DNA of 64,000 nucleotides from Rallus limicola (GCA_022605955.1 JAKCOZ010000001.1:21010146-21074145), one strand, 5' to 3'; positions 1 through 13,923 are shown, counted from the first letter of the stretch. Program-made: numbers and translations. The notes: generated from the letters alone by a model not told the origin.

Positions 1-2341
1 TCATTTGGACACCAAAATCTGTAACATGACCAGCAGCTGAGTTACACTTAATGGGCTACTTGAGTGTCCTACAAATTCTTTCTCTTAGCTGTTGGAAGGA
101 ATAAAATGAAAGACTTTGATCTCCCCCTCTTGTTTCTGCACCAGAAAACAATGTAACAACATAATACATCCTTAGAACAGCATAGCAATTTTTATTTTTA
201 CTGTGCATGTATCTTTGGCATTTTCTCAGTCATTTCTCTCCCAGAAAAATGTTTGTTGCTTGGAACTTTCACACTTCCTTACCACTAAAGCTGCTGCTAC
301 TGCCAAGCAGTCAGACCTACTATTACATTCACTGTGTCCCTCAAGGTAAGAGCATGTGTGAAATGCCAATCATCAGCAGCATTAACTCTGTTTTCAATCT
401 GAGCTATTCTAAAGTTGCACAAAACATTTCAAATCTCTACATTATCTAAAATAGATCATCCTTACTTTAAAATACCAGGATAGGTTTCTAAAGGTTTAAA
501 GGACATCTCTACCCATGCAATTTTGAGTTTTATCTGCTATCAGTAAAGACTTTCTCTCTAGTTTTCTTTGTTCTTTTCTTACACTCCAAGTCTTTACTTG
601 GAATCAGTGTAACTGTTGCCACCATAAAGGTCTATCTTGATTTGTATGGAAGACTATGGAAGGTTTTGCTAATGAGTGACCACCCTGTTTTAGTCAAGTT
701 TTGCACTGCTGTAATCAATAGATAGCAATTGCCACATTCAACAGGAGTTTTATGAAGTTGATATATGGCCCTTGGATGCTAAGCAATATGTGTGTTCTAG
801 CTGACTACTTCTGATTCATGAGGCAGCAATAAAATGTGCTTTAGCCTTCTCCCCCTTGCTTGTTAATGTTTAATCTAAAATATTGAATTGTAGAAAAGTC
901 AATCCAGTAACATTGGTAAAACAAATGTAGGTCCTTATATCAAATGTGCCACAGAATACAGTGTATTATTGGAAGTTTAAAACATTGCTCCACTTTGTAG
1001 GACTTTTAAAGAATGCTATATCATTGCAGAAATAAGTCCAGTGAAATTGTTTTCTTTTGTTTTGAATAGATTGTCAATTTAAATTGTATTTTAAGCCTTC
1101 TATTCTCATACTTTGGTTCCTTTATATAAAGTATAATCAATGGTAATGTTTGCCTTTAACTTGCACAGGAAATAGCTGTGAGGGAAGGTTTTTTCTCCAT
1201 CATTCTGTATTTCACTAGAGACTCCAAATATAAAGAATACCTTTTGGCTGAGGTGGAACTCCTGGTTCAGATTCAAGGTCAAAACTTCTGAGTATTCCTT
1301 GGGAGTTGTGGGTGGAAATGAAGACAGAAATAATTGAATTACTTTCTGTTGAAACTCTGTACTCCACAACCACAAGGTTATATCTACAACTAGGAAAAGA
1401 AGAAAAAAATAATCCTTTATATAGTCTACTCTGCCCAACTTCCTAGCTATAAAAGGAAATTCTTTACAGCTTCTGAAGATATGCCCCAGCTGCTTACCAC
1501 ACACAAAGGAAAGTATTGACTTCAAGAGGAAGTCAAATGTGGTTTCTACCACTCCCTTTCTTCATGAGGTGGACTGGCAAACAACATTTTTAAAAATTGA
1601 TTTAGGGGAGGACACTACACAAATCACATAGTGTATCTGCTTTTTCCCTTGTTCACTGTTAACCCTAGCCAGCAGTGACTACAATTTGGACACCTTTTTC
1701 TCTCACATGATTTATGACCAAAGAGCAGTTTGTTGCCACCTTTTATTTAGAAACATCTTTCTGTCACACAAGTTCCTGTGTGCTAGCTTATGTTATGAGA
1801 AGCAAACAGTCCAGCAACAGCTACAACAATGGCTATGTTTAGACACAACTCTTCTGAATTAATGTTTCTATATTCTCAAAATCTCTGGATTCAATGGCCA
1901 TGAAGCAAAGTGGAATGACTGCTGTGTTCATTTGAATATTAATGCCAAGAAAGGTCTACCATGCCATTGTTGTTACAAAACAATACTGAGACCAGACAAT
2001 GTCCAAAAAATGAAAGGACAAATTACAGACAACTTACAGAGGTGGTAGGCCAGGAGAGGGTTCTTTTTGTTTGCTCTAAGGAGGAATTCCTATATTATGT
2101 TTATATAGTTTCTTCTCTTTTGAAAACTGAAATTATACCTTTTCTTTTTCCATTAAATTGATATCAGTTTGGCTAGCAATACACAAGTACAAATAAAGAA
2201 ATAGCTCATTTCCTTAGACACTTTTAGTCATTCTAATTTCTAAAGCCCAAGTTAATTTGCAATACTTATTTGAAACCATGGCACATCAATTTCATTAATT
2301 AACCCCCCATCTTTTTTCTGTTAGAAAAATTGCATTGGTCT

Positions 2342-2795
2342 TGTTGTGGTTTAACCTGTTTGGAAGGTAGAACAGCCACAGTTCATTCCCTTCACCCCAC
2401 CCATACCCCCCAGTAGGATGAGGGAGACAATCAAAAAGGGGAAGGAAAGAAACAATTTCTCACTACCCAAAACCAATATTCAGCTAGTTCCCAAGTTGTG
2501 AGCTCATGTCATGGTTAGCTTCACCAGTTATATGCTGAGCATGACATCACATGGTATGGGATATCCCTTTATTCAGTTGGGGTCAGCTGTCTCCTCCCTA
2601 CTCCTTGTGCACCCTCAGCCTACTCACTAGTGGGGTGGTGCAAGATGCAGCAAAGGTCGTGGCTCTGTATAAGCACTGCTGAGCAATAAAAAAAAAATCT
2701 CTGCCTTATCAACACCGCTTTCAGCAGAAATCCAAATCAGGCTTATACTAGCTACTCTGAAGAAAATTAACTCTATCCCATCCAAAATCAGTGCA
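2342..2795 (+). mobile_element. old solo LTR of an avian endogenous retrovirus
   Basis: About 454 bp beginning TGTTGTGG and ending GTGCA. It contains phrases I recognise from a widespread avian retroviral LTR: TATGCTGAGCATGACATCA (about 2529-2548), GTTGGGGTCAGCTGTC, CTTGTGCACC, TTATCAACACCG, and the end region GAAAATTAACTCTATCCCA. A poly(A) signal AATAAA at 2685-2690 fits the U3-R order for the + strand. Compared with the longer LTR I remember, part of the 5' half seems missing. Flanking pentamers (GGTCT and GGGTT) match at only 3 of 5 positions, so no target duplication is preserved. No retroviral gene is present. The precise family (probably ERVL-like) is from memory and uncertain. Confidence 0.8.
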
Positions 2796-5700
2796 GGGTT
2801 TATGGTGAATCTTCTGAAGCATCACTTGGCATAAAAAAGGAGCTTATTTAGATACCTGATACCATGGAGTTCCTCTGATACTCTTCAGAGAATAGAGAAT
2901 GATCCAGCATGTGCTTCCCTACGGTAAAGGAGGGAATCCCATAAAAGTGGCTTTTCTGGTATCCATCCAAATGCTTCTGGTGTCAACTGCTTTGTGGAGT
3001 ATCATTACAGTTTTTTACTAGCTTTTTCCACTATGACAATCAGAATTGTGTGTTGCCCTTAAGAATAATCCCAGCTATGCGCAACATAAGATATTGTTTT
3101 CTAATAATCAGAAAATCAGAATAGAACAGCGAATGTAATTCTGGATAATCAGATCTGTCATCAGGTCTCATTGCTTTGTAGAACTAAGGTGTATATATGA
3201 AGGAACTGCTGTATTACACGGGAAGAAATAAAGGGCCTAGCAATAGGCAGTTAAGTTTTGCTTCTTCCATTTCCCTTTAGTTAACAGTTTCTTGTTTACT
3301 TGAGGAAGTCTGCTCTTAAGATATTATTAAAGTTTCTAGGACTGTCAAACCTATCAACGTAATTACAAGAGATAGCATGGCACTCATTCTTTGACTACTC
3401 CATACCTGTAGGAGCTATGAGTCATTAGCTCCTCTTGGTGTCCCTGATTGAAAAGAATGTTAATATTACAAGCCCAGCAGAGGCATGCTGAAGAGCTCTG
3501 GTGGACAGCTTGTGGTGTCAGTGACAGTCTTACAAATCTTTGCAAAACAATGCTACTCATCTCACATGGAAAGATCTGAGATTATTTTTAAGGTCCTTGG
3601 GTCTGGCTACATGCCCCATTTATGTCCATATCCTGTATCCATGTATTTGAGTGTATTGCTCAATCTTTATCCCCAAGTTCCTTACTTCTTACAGGAAAGA
3701 TAGTTTAGTTTAGTGTGTGTACTCTGTTGCCCCTGGAAGTAATCACCAAGGAAGTTCTCTGAAAATAAGCAAGTCTTAGAAAAAATTTTGTCCTTTTTTC
3801 GTGAACTGAAAAAGGCTAGGGAGTGTTCATAAAGGCTAACCTTAGTTTAGTGAGGTTAATCTTCTTAAGTCACCTTTTTATAACAGAGGTAGAGGTTCTG
3901 CCTTCTTTCTCCATGGATCACACTGAGTTTTGATCACACATAGTCTGTGTAACACACCCACAAACTGCAAACAGGTCTTCTCTACAGATAGTTCTCAGCT
4001 CATGAAAGATTTCATAAATTTTCAACCTTTTCATTAAGAGGAACTGTAGTGGAAATGATAATTTTAATGAGGTAACTGGAAGCAAACCATCGATCAAAAT
4101 TGCAGCAAGAAACATCTCTACAAAAAGCCTCTACTACCAAAACCAAGTAGAGTTTCTCCAGAAGTTCAATTTATGTGTCCTTATTAGCTGCTAGATGTTA
4201 GAGATGCTAATGCTTTTTATGATGTTTGCTTTATCTATGCACTAGACCAAGTTTCAAATTTGGTCTCAAATAGCAGAAAGCTGTTATTTGACGTTTGATT
4301 CCCTAACTGCTATATGTGTATTTAGACCTTGTTTAGTCTCATGTTGGATAAAGTCACTCAAAGAAGCACTTGGCAAGATCAGCATTAATTCTTGGCATAG
4401 CTGCCCCTCTTACTTTCCCACTGCATCTTAAAAACCAAGAAAAACCCTTCACTGATTTTAATTCTGGCATATGCTTTATGCAATTGGCCAAAACCTTTGC
4501 ATATGGATCTCTACATTTGTTCTGGTGTTAATAAGGCATTTGCAATATTTGATCAACACCATCAAGAGTCACAAAGCAAATTGTTCACTTTAGTAGGCCT
4601 GCACAGTCTCTTAATTAAAACCTTTTGCATTAACTACTTGATCATCTAGGGCAATCTATACAGAATACTCATTCAAAGAAGGATGTTAATACAGCTATTT
4701 CTCTAGAGCCTATTCTGCACCTTAGCTCTTATGCATGTATCAAACCCTCTCACATCACTGAAAATCAAATAGAGACTTAAAGCTGTTTTCATTTCAGACC
4801 CTTAGTAATAAAGGATGGATGCGAACTTGTTTACTAAACCATACCCAGATGTCAATATTTTCCTATGATACAAGCCCAGTTTTTCAATATAAGACAACAA
4901 ATGAAAGGGGGGACCATCAGTTAAGTGATTTCTCAGTCTAGTAATGACTAGTAAAGACAAAAGCAATACAACATATGTATGCTTATTGAAGAGTTTATGC
5001 TAAATTAATCCCTGGTAATAAACACTGGAACTTCTGTATCAGAAAGAATGAAAATAAATTAGTTCATACTTTCTTTGTGGTGCATTTAATGCAAAATCAC
5101 TACAGCCTGGGTAATGGGTCTAATTGTTTAGTAATGACAGGCATATTTAATGTTTGCATCAGTGAATGAGGTTCTGAGAACAAAAATTTTAACACAACCA
5201 TATCTTTTGGGAGGCATAACGTATACTGACCTGTGGGTCACTCCAAATTATAGAAACTTGCATTGTCACTGTAACCAAAAGTTTAAAAAACTGAGTTCTG
5301 GTAGATGCTTATTTCAACCAAAAGGTTGCACCTTAGACAATGGTTAACACTTAACCTTCAGAATAATAGGACAAATTCCTTTTCTTACTGTATCAAAGCA
5401 AGAAAAGTCAAATTCTTTTTTCTTTTCAGACTTCTTTAAATAGTAGCCAAGTTGCATGGATGAATTTATCTTGTCAATTTTATCTCAGCAACATTTAGGT
5501 TATATTTCTGATTGCCTCTCAAATGTCAATTCCTGGCAAATTGATTTGGAATAACTGACAAAATGGATCTGAATTCCTCAGTAGACTTAAATTTGTTTGA
5601 AATCAGACACAAGTCTGGGATGCTTACTTATTCTCTTTTCAATCTTTTGGTTCTTGCAAGATAGAATGGAAGCTCTTGGCTTACCTCATCTTAAATCCTT

Positions 5701-6940
5701 TGCTAGTGAAATGTGAAATAGCTTCCTTTTATCAAAGAAACAGTTTAGGGCTCATCTTTCTCTTTTCCTTTTCTGAGTGCTCAGCATATTTATATATTTC
5801 CCATTTTACTTTTGAAATTCAACTGTGACCCTGTTTTTCCCATCTATATAAGTCTCTTAGAGTAAAAGAGTGCCTCCAGACAGAAGACCATTCTTCTTCT
5901 TCCTTCCCTTTTGCTTCCTCATGTGCCCATAAAAGTGTGGAAGTGGGGAGTGTGTTAAAGCCTTTCCATTTGGTAATTATGTCTCAAACCTAAACCTGGA
6001 AATTATATGATTTATATTTTTTGATACAGCACTATTTGTTTACAGTGATTTTGTCTTTGTGTGTTGGTCTAAGTATACAGAAAAAAGTAGCGGTTGGCTC
6101 AGACCATTCTGACTCAGTCCATCTCAGTGAACGGAACTGTTTCCTTTCTGAAAATAAATATTCTAGCAATATATATTAACTCTTTATATCTCCAAATGCA
6201 TAAGCACGGAAGTGACACCCCAACTTCTACAAACAGCAGCTTCTAAGGAAAGTAAATACTACCAAAAATAGTTTTGACTTCAAAAGAATGGTAATTAACA
6301 GCCATATCCTATGAAGGCAATAAAAAAAAAAGCTTAAGTTACACACAAAACCTCTGTATTTCACAGTAAGTCTGTATTCTAAAGTGTATTTTTTAATGTA
6401 AAAGTATAAGTGTTGCGGACAAAATGGTAGAGAAGGTGTAGTTATGGCTGTAGATCTGAAAAGATGACTAGCTTCCTAATTAGCTTTGTGTTATTATGTA
6501 AAATAAATCCAATTTACAACTGAGGGATTTTTTTCAGACTTGCATTAACTATACTGAAGGTTTCTTTTAACTCAGACCCATCAAATTGACTGGATAAGAG
6601 CTTCTACATTTATAATAGACTATGTACAAACTCTTTTTGTAAGTCTTCATTGACTAATTTTGTTACATGAAAGCTAATAGGGACATCTATTTTAGGTTAA
6701 CAGACTATGCTTAAATTGAATACGTTTCATACCTTGAAAATTCTGTAGAAAAGTAGGATGTAATAATCTGTTGCTACATCCCCTGAATTCCTGAATTACT
6801 AGTCAACAGGTCTTCCATGAAAAAAAATCTAGTTTTTCCTACGTATTTCAAGTTTTATGTTTCTTTCCATTAAAGTTTCCAGCCTTTCACAGACATATTT
6901 AGTTTGGCAGGAAGAATCTGGTGACTCATAGACTGAAGAG

Positions 6941-7027
6941 ATTTGAGAGCAAGCTACTGAAAATGTATCTAATTTCTTCTTGTGTAATTTGGGAGCAAGC
7001 TACTGATAGTATGTCTAATTTTCCTAG
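6941..7027 (+). repeat. 46-bp tandem duplication
   Basis: ATTTGAGAGCAAGCTACTGA at 6941 and ATTTGGGAGCAAGCTACTGA at 6987 are both followed by a TATGTCTAATTT-like stretch. Two copies only, few differences, so it is fairly recent. Confidence 0.85.
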
Positions 7028-8113
7028 TTTAATCAGATGTATTATTGGCAAATACATGTCCTGAATAAAAGCCATGTTTATTCCTGAAATATATAGCTAA
7101 GGTTAAATGGAAAACCATCATATATATTTGCTTTTTAAACACTTCTGTATTTTCTAATTGCTTCTGGCATTTTATTCTAAATCAATGGGCACTGAACAAA
7201 AACAGAGGTACTACTGTAATAATTTCCATTATGACCCTACTTAAATTTTGGATCTCAGTAATATCAAAGTATTCCTTACTGATATTTTTTGGTGAGGGTT
7301 TTTGCCTCCTTTATTTTCCAGGGAGGATAGGCATTGAAGAATAATGGGTGATGTTTTTATACCTCCATGATTAATATATAGAAGGATAGATGCATTAGAA
7401 ATCTCTCATTGCATTTTATGTTGTCAACTGTACTGTTTCTTTCACCTCTTTTCAGAGAAACGACTTTTAAATTCTTTTTGTTCTAGACAATCTGTGACAA
7501 ACTCCCTTTTATTTATCCATGTACAGACTGAATCTTCTGAATATTAAAAACCAAACAGAGCTTGATCCAAAGAGCTTCTCGTTCACATTCATTCCATCTA
7601 CTTTTGAGCATGTAAATAAGATATAAAAGTAAGGAGCCTACCCGAGTCCATCCTACAGTCAGTGAGAAAATTTAGAAACTTTCAGAGATTTCATTATGTT
7701 CTGAATATGCTGTAGGACATACTTTACCTTCTTCATTAGATTAAGCAAGAAGTTATGACAATTATATCCTTAAGTTAGTTAACTCAATGTAGACTCTCCA
7801 TTCAAAGCCTAAATTTTGGTGGGATGAACCTATTCAAAACCACACAGTGAACTTCAATGTAGAGATAAGGCTGCACTCATAAAGACTGCATTTCAGATCG
7901 AAGCAAATCCAAGATTATTTTAGCTGTCATGGTATAATGCAATTAAGCAAAGATCCACAATGTGTTTTACATAGGTAACACCATTTTGAGTTGTTCCTTT
8001 GACCTTTAAAAACTCCCAGATCTTAGTCTTTCTAACTGTGATTCTTGCTGGAGAAAGCACTCTGCTCTGAAACAGTAAAAGTACAAGGGAAAAGCTTCCT
8101 GTCTTTTATTTCT

Positions 8114-8150
8114 TTATATATATACATACATATATATATATATATATATG
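8114..8150. repeat. (TA)n microsatellite
   Basis: Alternating TATATA with two CATA interruptions, about 37 bp; likely polymorphic. Confidence 0.95.
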
Positions 8151-10384
8151 TACCCTTACATGCCAAAATAAGTAACAGTCCTTCATGTTTTAGTCCTGTA
8201 TAATGAGACAAGGTGCACTTATCCATGCATAAATACTGTAGCAATTGTTTACACTGTTGTTCACATGGAATCATGTCTGTTCCTTTGAATATACATGGCC
8301 TGGCAGTTTTATAACAACTTGAGAAAACAACAACATTTAAAATGGAAAGTGACCTCTACATATCAGACGTCATTAAAGAAGCACTTTCTCTGTTAGAAAG
8401 CCGGGCCATAAAGTGTAATCACAGAGGAAGGACACAGAATAATCCTTAAGTACAATTTTGAGATACTCATTGAAACAACAGGCCTATAGTTTTGAGATAC
8501 TCAGGCAATGTGAAGATACTGTTGATCTAATGAGCTTATCTAGAAATGCAGTAGTATGATTGAAGCAAGACAGAAAGACACCTGAGTTTTAATGAGTTGA
8601 GTCAACAGAAAAAAGTCACTCTACTTTCTTTGCTTCAGTTCCTCCCTTCATGCAAGGAATATAGTAACTGCACAGAAACACTTAAACACATTCGATGATC
8701 TTGTGTAAATTGATCCCTTAGCAGGGAACAGTAATTGCAGGAAATAAAATTTCCAAACCAGATATATGGGGTAAGAACTGTATTTTAGGTCGTTCAGATC
8801 TTGCCAAACCTTTTGTTTTGAGGCAGTCAGAATACAACACAAAATACCAGAATGGATTATTTATGTTTGCTATGGATAAATATGTATACAATTTGGCTTA
8901 TTCCAGGCTGTGTAGTGTACCGTTCCCAGTTGGTCTGGCTTGAGGGAAATGGGGTAGAATTGAGAATAGTGTTTCGACTACATTCTCTCACTTCACTGTT
9001 ATGTATTGACTTTCTGCATTCAGAAGTCATAAAAGGTAATCTTGTTTGAGATACTCACACGAACGCTTTTCATACACTATTTCAAGAATTGGATGCAGTA
9101 GATTTACTGTAGCTATACCAAGATACAATAATTTCAAAAACTGGAGTGGTCAAGATAATACGTTTGTTCAAAAAATCATAGGAAGGTATTTTTGTAGAAT
9201 TTACCCTTATCTTTCTTTTTGCAAACAATGGAAATAGGTTCTACAACTGCAGCTCTAGTGGCATAAAGTCAACTACTATAATTTTTGTTACATAGTCATC
9301 TTTTTTTAGTTTTTCAAAGCAGTAAAAGTTAATGCAGTAAAAAACCAACTATTTCCTGTTATCACTAAGATGAAGACTAATAAAATGAGCTGAATTCATA
9401 AGTGGTGATATTATTATTGTCTACTGTTTTTTACAAATAAAATTTTATACTCTGATATGAAAGAGATGAAGCTCAGATCTGTGAAAAATCCAAAGTGTTT
9501 TTAATAAATAAGGCTTGAACCCCCCCAGTATGGATCAAATAACCTGCAGCAGACTTTGAATACGAAACATTTAGCTTTAATTATCTTTGAATAATGAAAA
9601 AGGTGGGAGTGGTCTTGTTGGGGTTATTTTAGGATATAATATTAAAGAAAAAAATGTTTACACTTTCATATGGCAGAGAAAATAGAAACATTGACAAGGA
9701 AAAGCTGATATGTATTATAATAAAGAAGGGACAAAGATGATACCAAAGAAGTGAGAAATAGTGATGTTCATATTCCAGGCTGGCACTGTCCAGGAGTTTC
9801 TTCACTTCCTAAACCACAATAGGAGTCCATTGATCTAAATCAAGGTTATCTGTTAACTTAATTGATTTTGGCTTATTGCACTGAGGATAGTGTGAGTTAA
9901 TTTGAGGAACTTTATGCTCACTAAAGAAAACATTGATAATTGGTTTTCCTAGGCCTTTTGGCCATAAGTATCACTGTATCACAAATATTTTCCCTTGACT
10001 AGATTCCCACTGGTTTCTAGCTAGTCATCTGTTTTTCCTAAGAACTACCGGCTGAACTTCTGATATTTTTCCTTCTGCATGATAAATATAGAAAATAGAG
10101 GTTCTTTTGAGCAATCAATAGGTACTACTTGTGCCTGATTTGAAAAGTGTACATGCACAATCAGAAAACTCCTCATTTTTAACATTCATTCAAAACAACC
10201 TGAAAGGTTTGTAGTGTAATTTTAAATTTCATCTACCATTCATGATACAATCTATTAAAAACTATCAATTCTTCATGCATAAGTGTTTGTTGAAGTGCCT
10301 CAATTGGTCTTGATTTTGTGGCAGGTAGATTACTACATCTAAAAGACTGAACAGAGTTTTTAGAAGTGTTAATCTATTTTCAAA

Positions 10385-10610
10385 AATTGGTATGAGTCTC
10401 ATGAAAAGTCAGTGAGACCTCAAAGGCTCCTAAAGGTGTATGAGGCAGATTTTTAATGTTTTTAGGCACTGAAGAGGCAGATGGACACTCAAGAGATTTT
10501 TCAAAAGCAGTCATGTATCTAATTTCCACTGAAAACAATGATAGGCGGTCATAGGCAGGTTTTTTTCTAAATCCCTCTAGGCATATGCCTGTGTTTTTAG
10601 TCACTTGTGT
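10385..10610 (-). repeat. probable ancient sauropsid interspersed repeat
   Basis: On the minus strand, GCATATGCCTAGAGGGATTT, TTTCAGTGGAAATTAGATAC, CTGCTTTTGAAAAATCT and GCCTAAAAACATTAAAAATC resemble a repeat common in turtles and birds that cycles 'aatgggagttaggcacctaaa' and 'cttttgaaaatct' phrases. The match is by eye and diverged, and the family name is unknown to me. Confidence 0.4.
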
Positions 10611-12065
10611 TTGGAAATATGAGTCATAGCCCTTAGCTACTTGTCTAAATTTTGCTTATGGACCTTATTGAATCCTTGTGAAAAAGCTATCATTATTAAA
10701 AGCTCTTTAAAATAAGAATTGGCATAATGACTTGGCTTCCTCTCTGACGTTAAACATACTAATACGCTTAGTATTAAATCTTCTTATTTCTAGCATAAAT
10801 AAGTGAGGCATCAGATGAAAGCTAATAATTTCCCAAGTGAGCTAAAAATAATGAAGGATGAATTTGAATAAATATTCTAAGAGGCATTCTGGAACAGAAA
10901 GTGGTTAATAAGTACTGTAAAGGCTACCTTTCTACAAACCTTCTTTGCAAGATGTCAAAGCCTAAACATGGACCACAAAAAATAAAGGTAAATATCAAAC
11001 ATGAGAAAAGCTATAGTCATTGCAGAAAGTTGGAGACAATGCATATTTTTTTATTTTCTTTCACTTCCGATCAGAAAAATCTAACTAAACACCTGGAACT
11101 TCCCTAACGTCTTATTTCGAAGTTTCATATACTTCTGACTTCGACCTAGTCTCCACTGAAATGAGACACCCAGATAGCACCTAACTTTACTGCAATAGTT
11201 TTAAATACATTGTAATATAAGGAGTAAAAGCATCTGCAGGTTTTATTAAAAATTATTAGTTTATGTGCCCACAAGATGCGTATGAATTAAACAAATATTT
11301 TAAACATGAGTAGCGACTCAAACAGAAGAGCTTAATGAAAGCACTAGTGACTTAAACTGTGGTCTAAGATCCCTTAACTACAGGGAATATTAGCCTTAAT
11401 TTAATCACAAGCCAATCAGCTTTACATTATGATACAGTCCATCCCTAAATGACTACAGTCTTTAACACAAAGTGGCATTCATAGTTATACAGGTTGCATA
11501 CTTCTTGGGAGAAGGAAAATACACTCAAATATTTATTTTTTTCTTCGCTGTGTAATGGGTGGTCTCATGCCCTATTGACTTCCAAGATCCAAACACTGCA
11601 GACAACAAGAATTAATATTTTCCTCATAAACTCCTCTAGAGTACTCATTATGGAAGTATTTGGTTGTAACACTCAGACAAATACATTATACCCTACAATT
11701 TCCCAGGAAATAATCTGTTTCTCTAGGCATCTATAAGGGTTTTTTCCCCCTAGTTATTGCATATCCAGCTGGAGATGGCAGGGATTAATTTTGCAAAGTA
11801 ATTTTAACATTTCTTCTAGCATTTTGTATGTTCTAACAGAGCACCAATTTCAATTTAACCTAGAGATACACTGAAGTAGTTCCTTGACTTCAGTCCCCTG
11901 AAGTAGTATACAGGGGAAACTGAAGCAAAATGGCAAAAGCAGATTTCAAAACACGCAGCTCCAAGTATGCTGCTTGCTCTAAAGCAGCTTCAGTTATATA
12001 TATACCCTATCCTACCAGAGCTAGCAAAACACTTTTCCCAAGACAGGAGGAAACAAAAGCACTGT

Positions 12066-12240
12066 AAACTCCCTCTCTTTTTGTTTGCCTCTACACACCT
12101 CTCCAAAGAATCTTTAGCCTCTTTCTGCTCTCAGCAGAGCAACACGAATTGCTTCATCCTTGCAAATTGTAGAAATTCCCAGGCAGCTGCTGTGCAAGGC
12201 AGCAGCAAAGCAGTGATCAGAAAGTGGTTGGTGCTAAAGA
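12066..12240 (+). repeat. dispersed repeat, copy A (unknown family)
   Basis: Shares long blocks with 13924-14112 in the same orientation: ACCTCTCCAAAGAATC, TTAGCCTCTTTC, GCTCTCA, then GCAGCTGCTGTGCA and GGCAGCAGCAAAGCA, AGTGG-TGGTG-TAAA. The two copies start 1.86 kb apart. The family is not one I recognise. They may be terminal repeats of a decayed element or a small duplication. Confidence 0.75.
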
Positions 12241-13611
12241 CAATAATTTAAAATTTTAAATGATTGAAATCTATTGGACAAGAGATGGTATTTTAGACAA
12301 AAAAGTTAAAAACATTTAAGAAAGAACATAAAACATTAATTTTCCTTTTCAGCTAATGATAGATATAAGGCCTTATATCTGTTCACAAAAAGATCATGAA
12401 GTGCTGTGACTGTGTAAACACCTCTCAGAGCTGCATGCTAAACCTTCACCTGGAATAAGTAATTTCCTATCTTCAGTAATGACAACATAAATTAGGTTTA
12501 CCCATTCATGAGTAGTCAATTACAAGAATTCATTTAAGTAATTATATGATGTGAGTGAGACCACCAGTGCACTTCTCCAACATCACTATACAAACATGCC
12601 AAGCTTTGTTGACAATAGACAGTAATCTACCAAATAAAAAGCCACATTACATGTCAATTTAATTTTTTTCCTGCTTCCCCCACCGTGTATCACCCTATTG
12701 TATGTAACCCTTGGAAAACTGCCTTTCTGAAAAACCTAAACAAACAAATATGATTTCAATGGCCAAGCACATCTTACCTGTTCTCAGTTTGACTTTTTTT
12801 TCAGGCAAAGAAACTGATCAGACCGTCATTGCCATATTGCCAGTATAGATTAATAATATTTGATAATGTTTTCATATTGCTGTTTCTCCATCTCAGGAGA
12901 TGGAGAGATGTCTTGCAAAACAGAGACCTCATTTGTATAAGCAGCAGATTTTCTTGCTGAAACAACTATAATCATGTAAACCTGTGGCTGAAATAGGCAG
13001 CTGAAATCTGGAAGTCACATTATTTATTATTTTGAGCCAATACTAAACCCCCATCTTTTCTTTGAGCCCTCTCTAACTCTTCAGTTTAAGTTATATTCTC
13101 ATACCATATTGAAATCAGTCATAATGCTGTTTTACAGTAGTTTGAATTCATTTTAGACTCATTTAAACTGCAGTAATTTAGCTGAAGGCTGCTTGATTTC
13201 AGTGCCGCCAGTGAGAAAGCAAGCAATCCAATGACCCCAAGTTCACTGAGATTGTTGGAAAATAAAAACAAGGGTTTGGAAGGCCAGTGCTTTAACACAT
13301 AAAGAAATATATCGAATACTTCAAAAGATATAAAATTCTTAGAACTGTTGGACAGGCTTCTGTGTGTGAACTTTCCTGTCCAAGTAGCATTGCTAAATAC
13401 CATGACACCAATCAGAGGGCTGACATCATGTTGTTGTGTAACTCATAACCATAGCAATGTCACTTTTAAAAATGCGTTATATGTGCATTCAGTGGCTTAA
13501 AATCTCAACTGTGTCAGTTGTTAAATAAAGTACAAGTCAGGGGATTTATTTTGAAATATGAGCTCTTTATATTTTTTTCATAAGGGGAGAAGAAAATGTA
13601 AAGCTTGTTAA

Positions 13612-13629
13612 TCCAGTGTTAACACTGGA
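13612..13629. repeat. 18-bp perfect palindrome
   Basis: TCCAGTGTTAACACTGGA is its own reverse complement, with AAGCTT on both outer sides (offset by five bases on the left). It lies between the two copies of the unknown repeat. Confidence 0.9.
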
Positions 13630-13923
13630 AGCTTGAATTCAGACAACAGACACAGTAGGAACAGGCTTCATCACCAATATAACTCATAGTGATATAATCT
13701 GGTAAGAGAGCTAATCCTGATAATTTTAATGGATGACAATAAGCTTGAGCTTCTGCATTACAAATTGTCCACAATTCAGCTAAATACATGCAGTCAATAA
13801 ATAGCATAGTACTCCCAAATTGCTGAGTAAATGGTCTATTTATCAGTACAAGTTAATTTAGTATAGGTTAGGCCTGACAACTTATAGGCAATGGAGCTCC
13901 ATCAGGAGCTGGGAAGGTAATCC

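Noticed and set aside
335..348. CAAG|GTAAGAG as a possible recursive splice point or exon end
   Set aside because: The upstream pyrimidine tract is weak and no coding exon precedes it; GTAAG occurs many times by chance.
1106..1552. Longest open frame in the window (148 codons, minus strand)
   Set aside because: Its first codon is GTG, not ATG; the protein is Phe/Leu/Ser-rich as expected from reading AT-rich DNA; no family recognised. A frame this long is not surprising in 128 kb of double-stranded AT-rich sequence.
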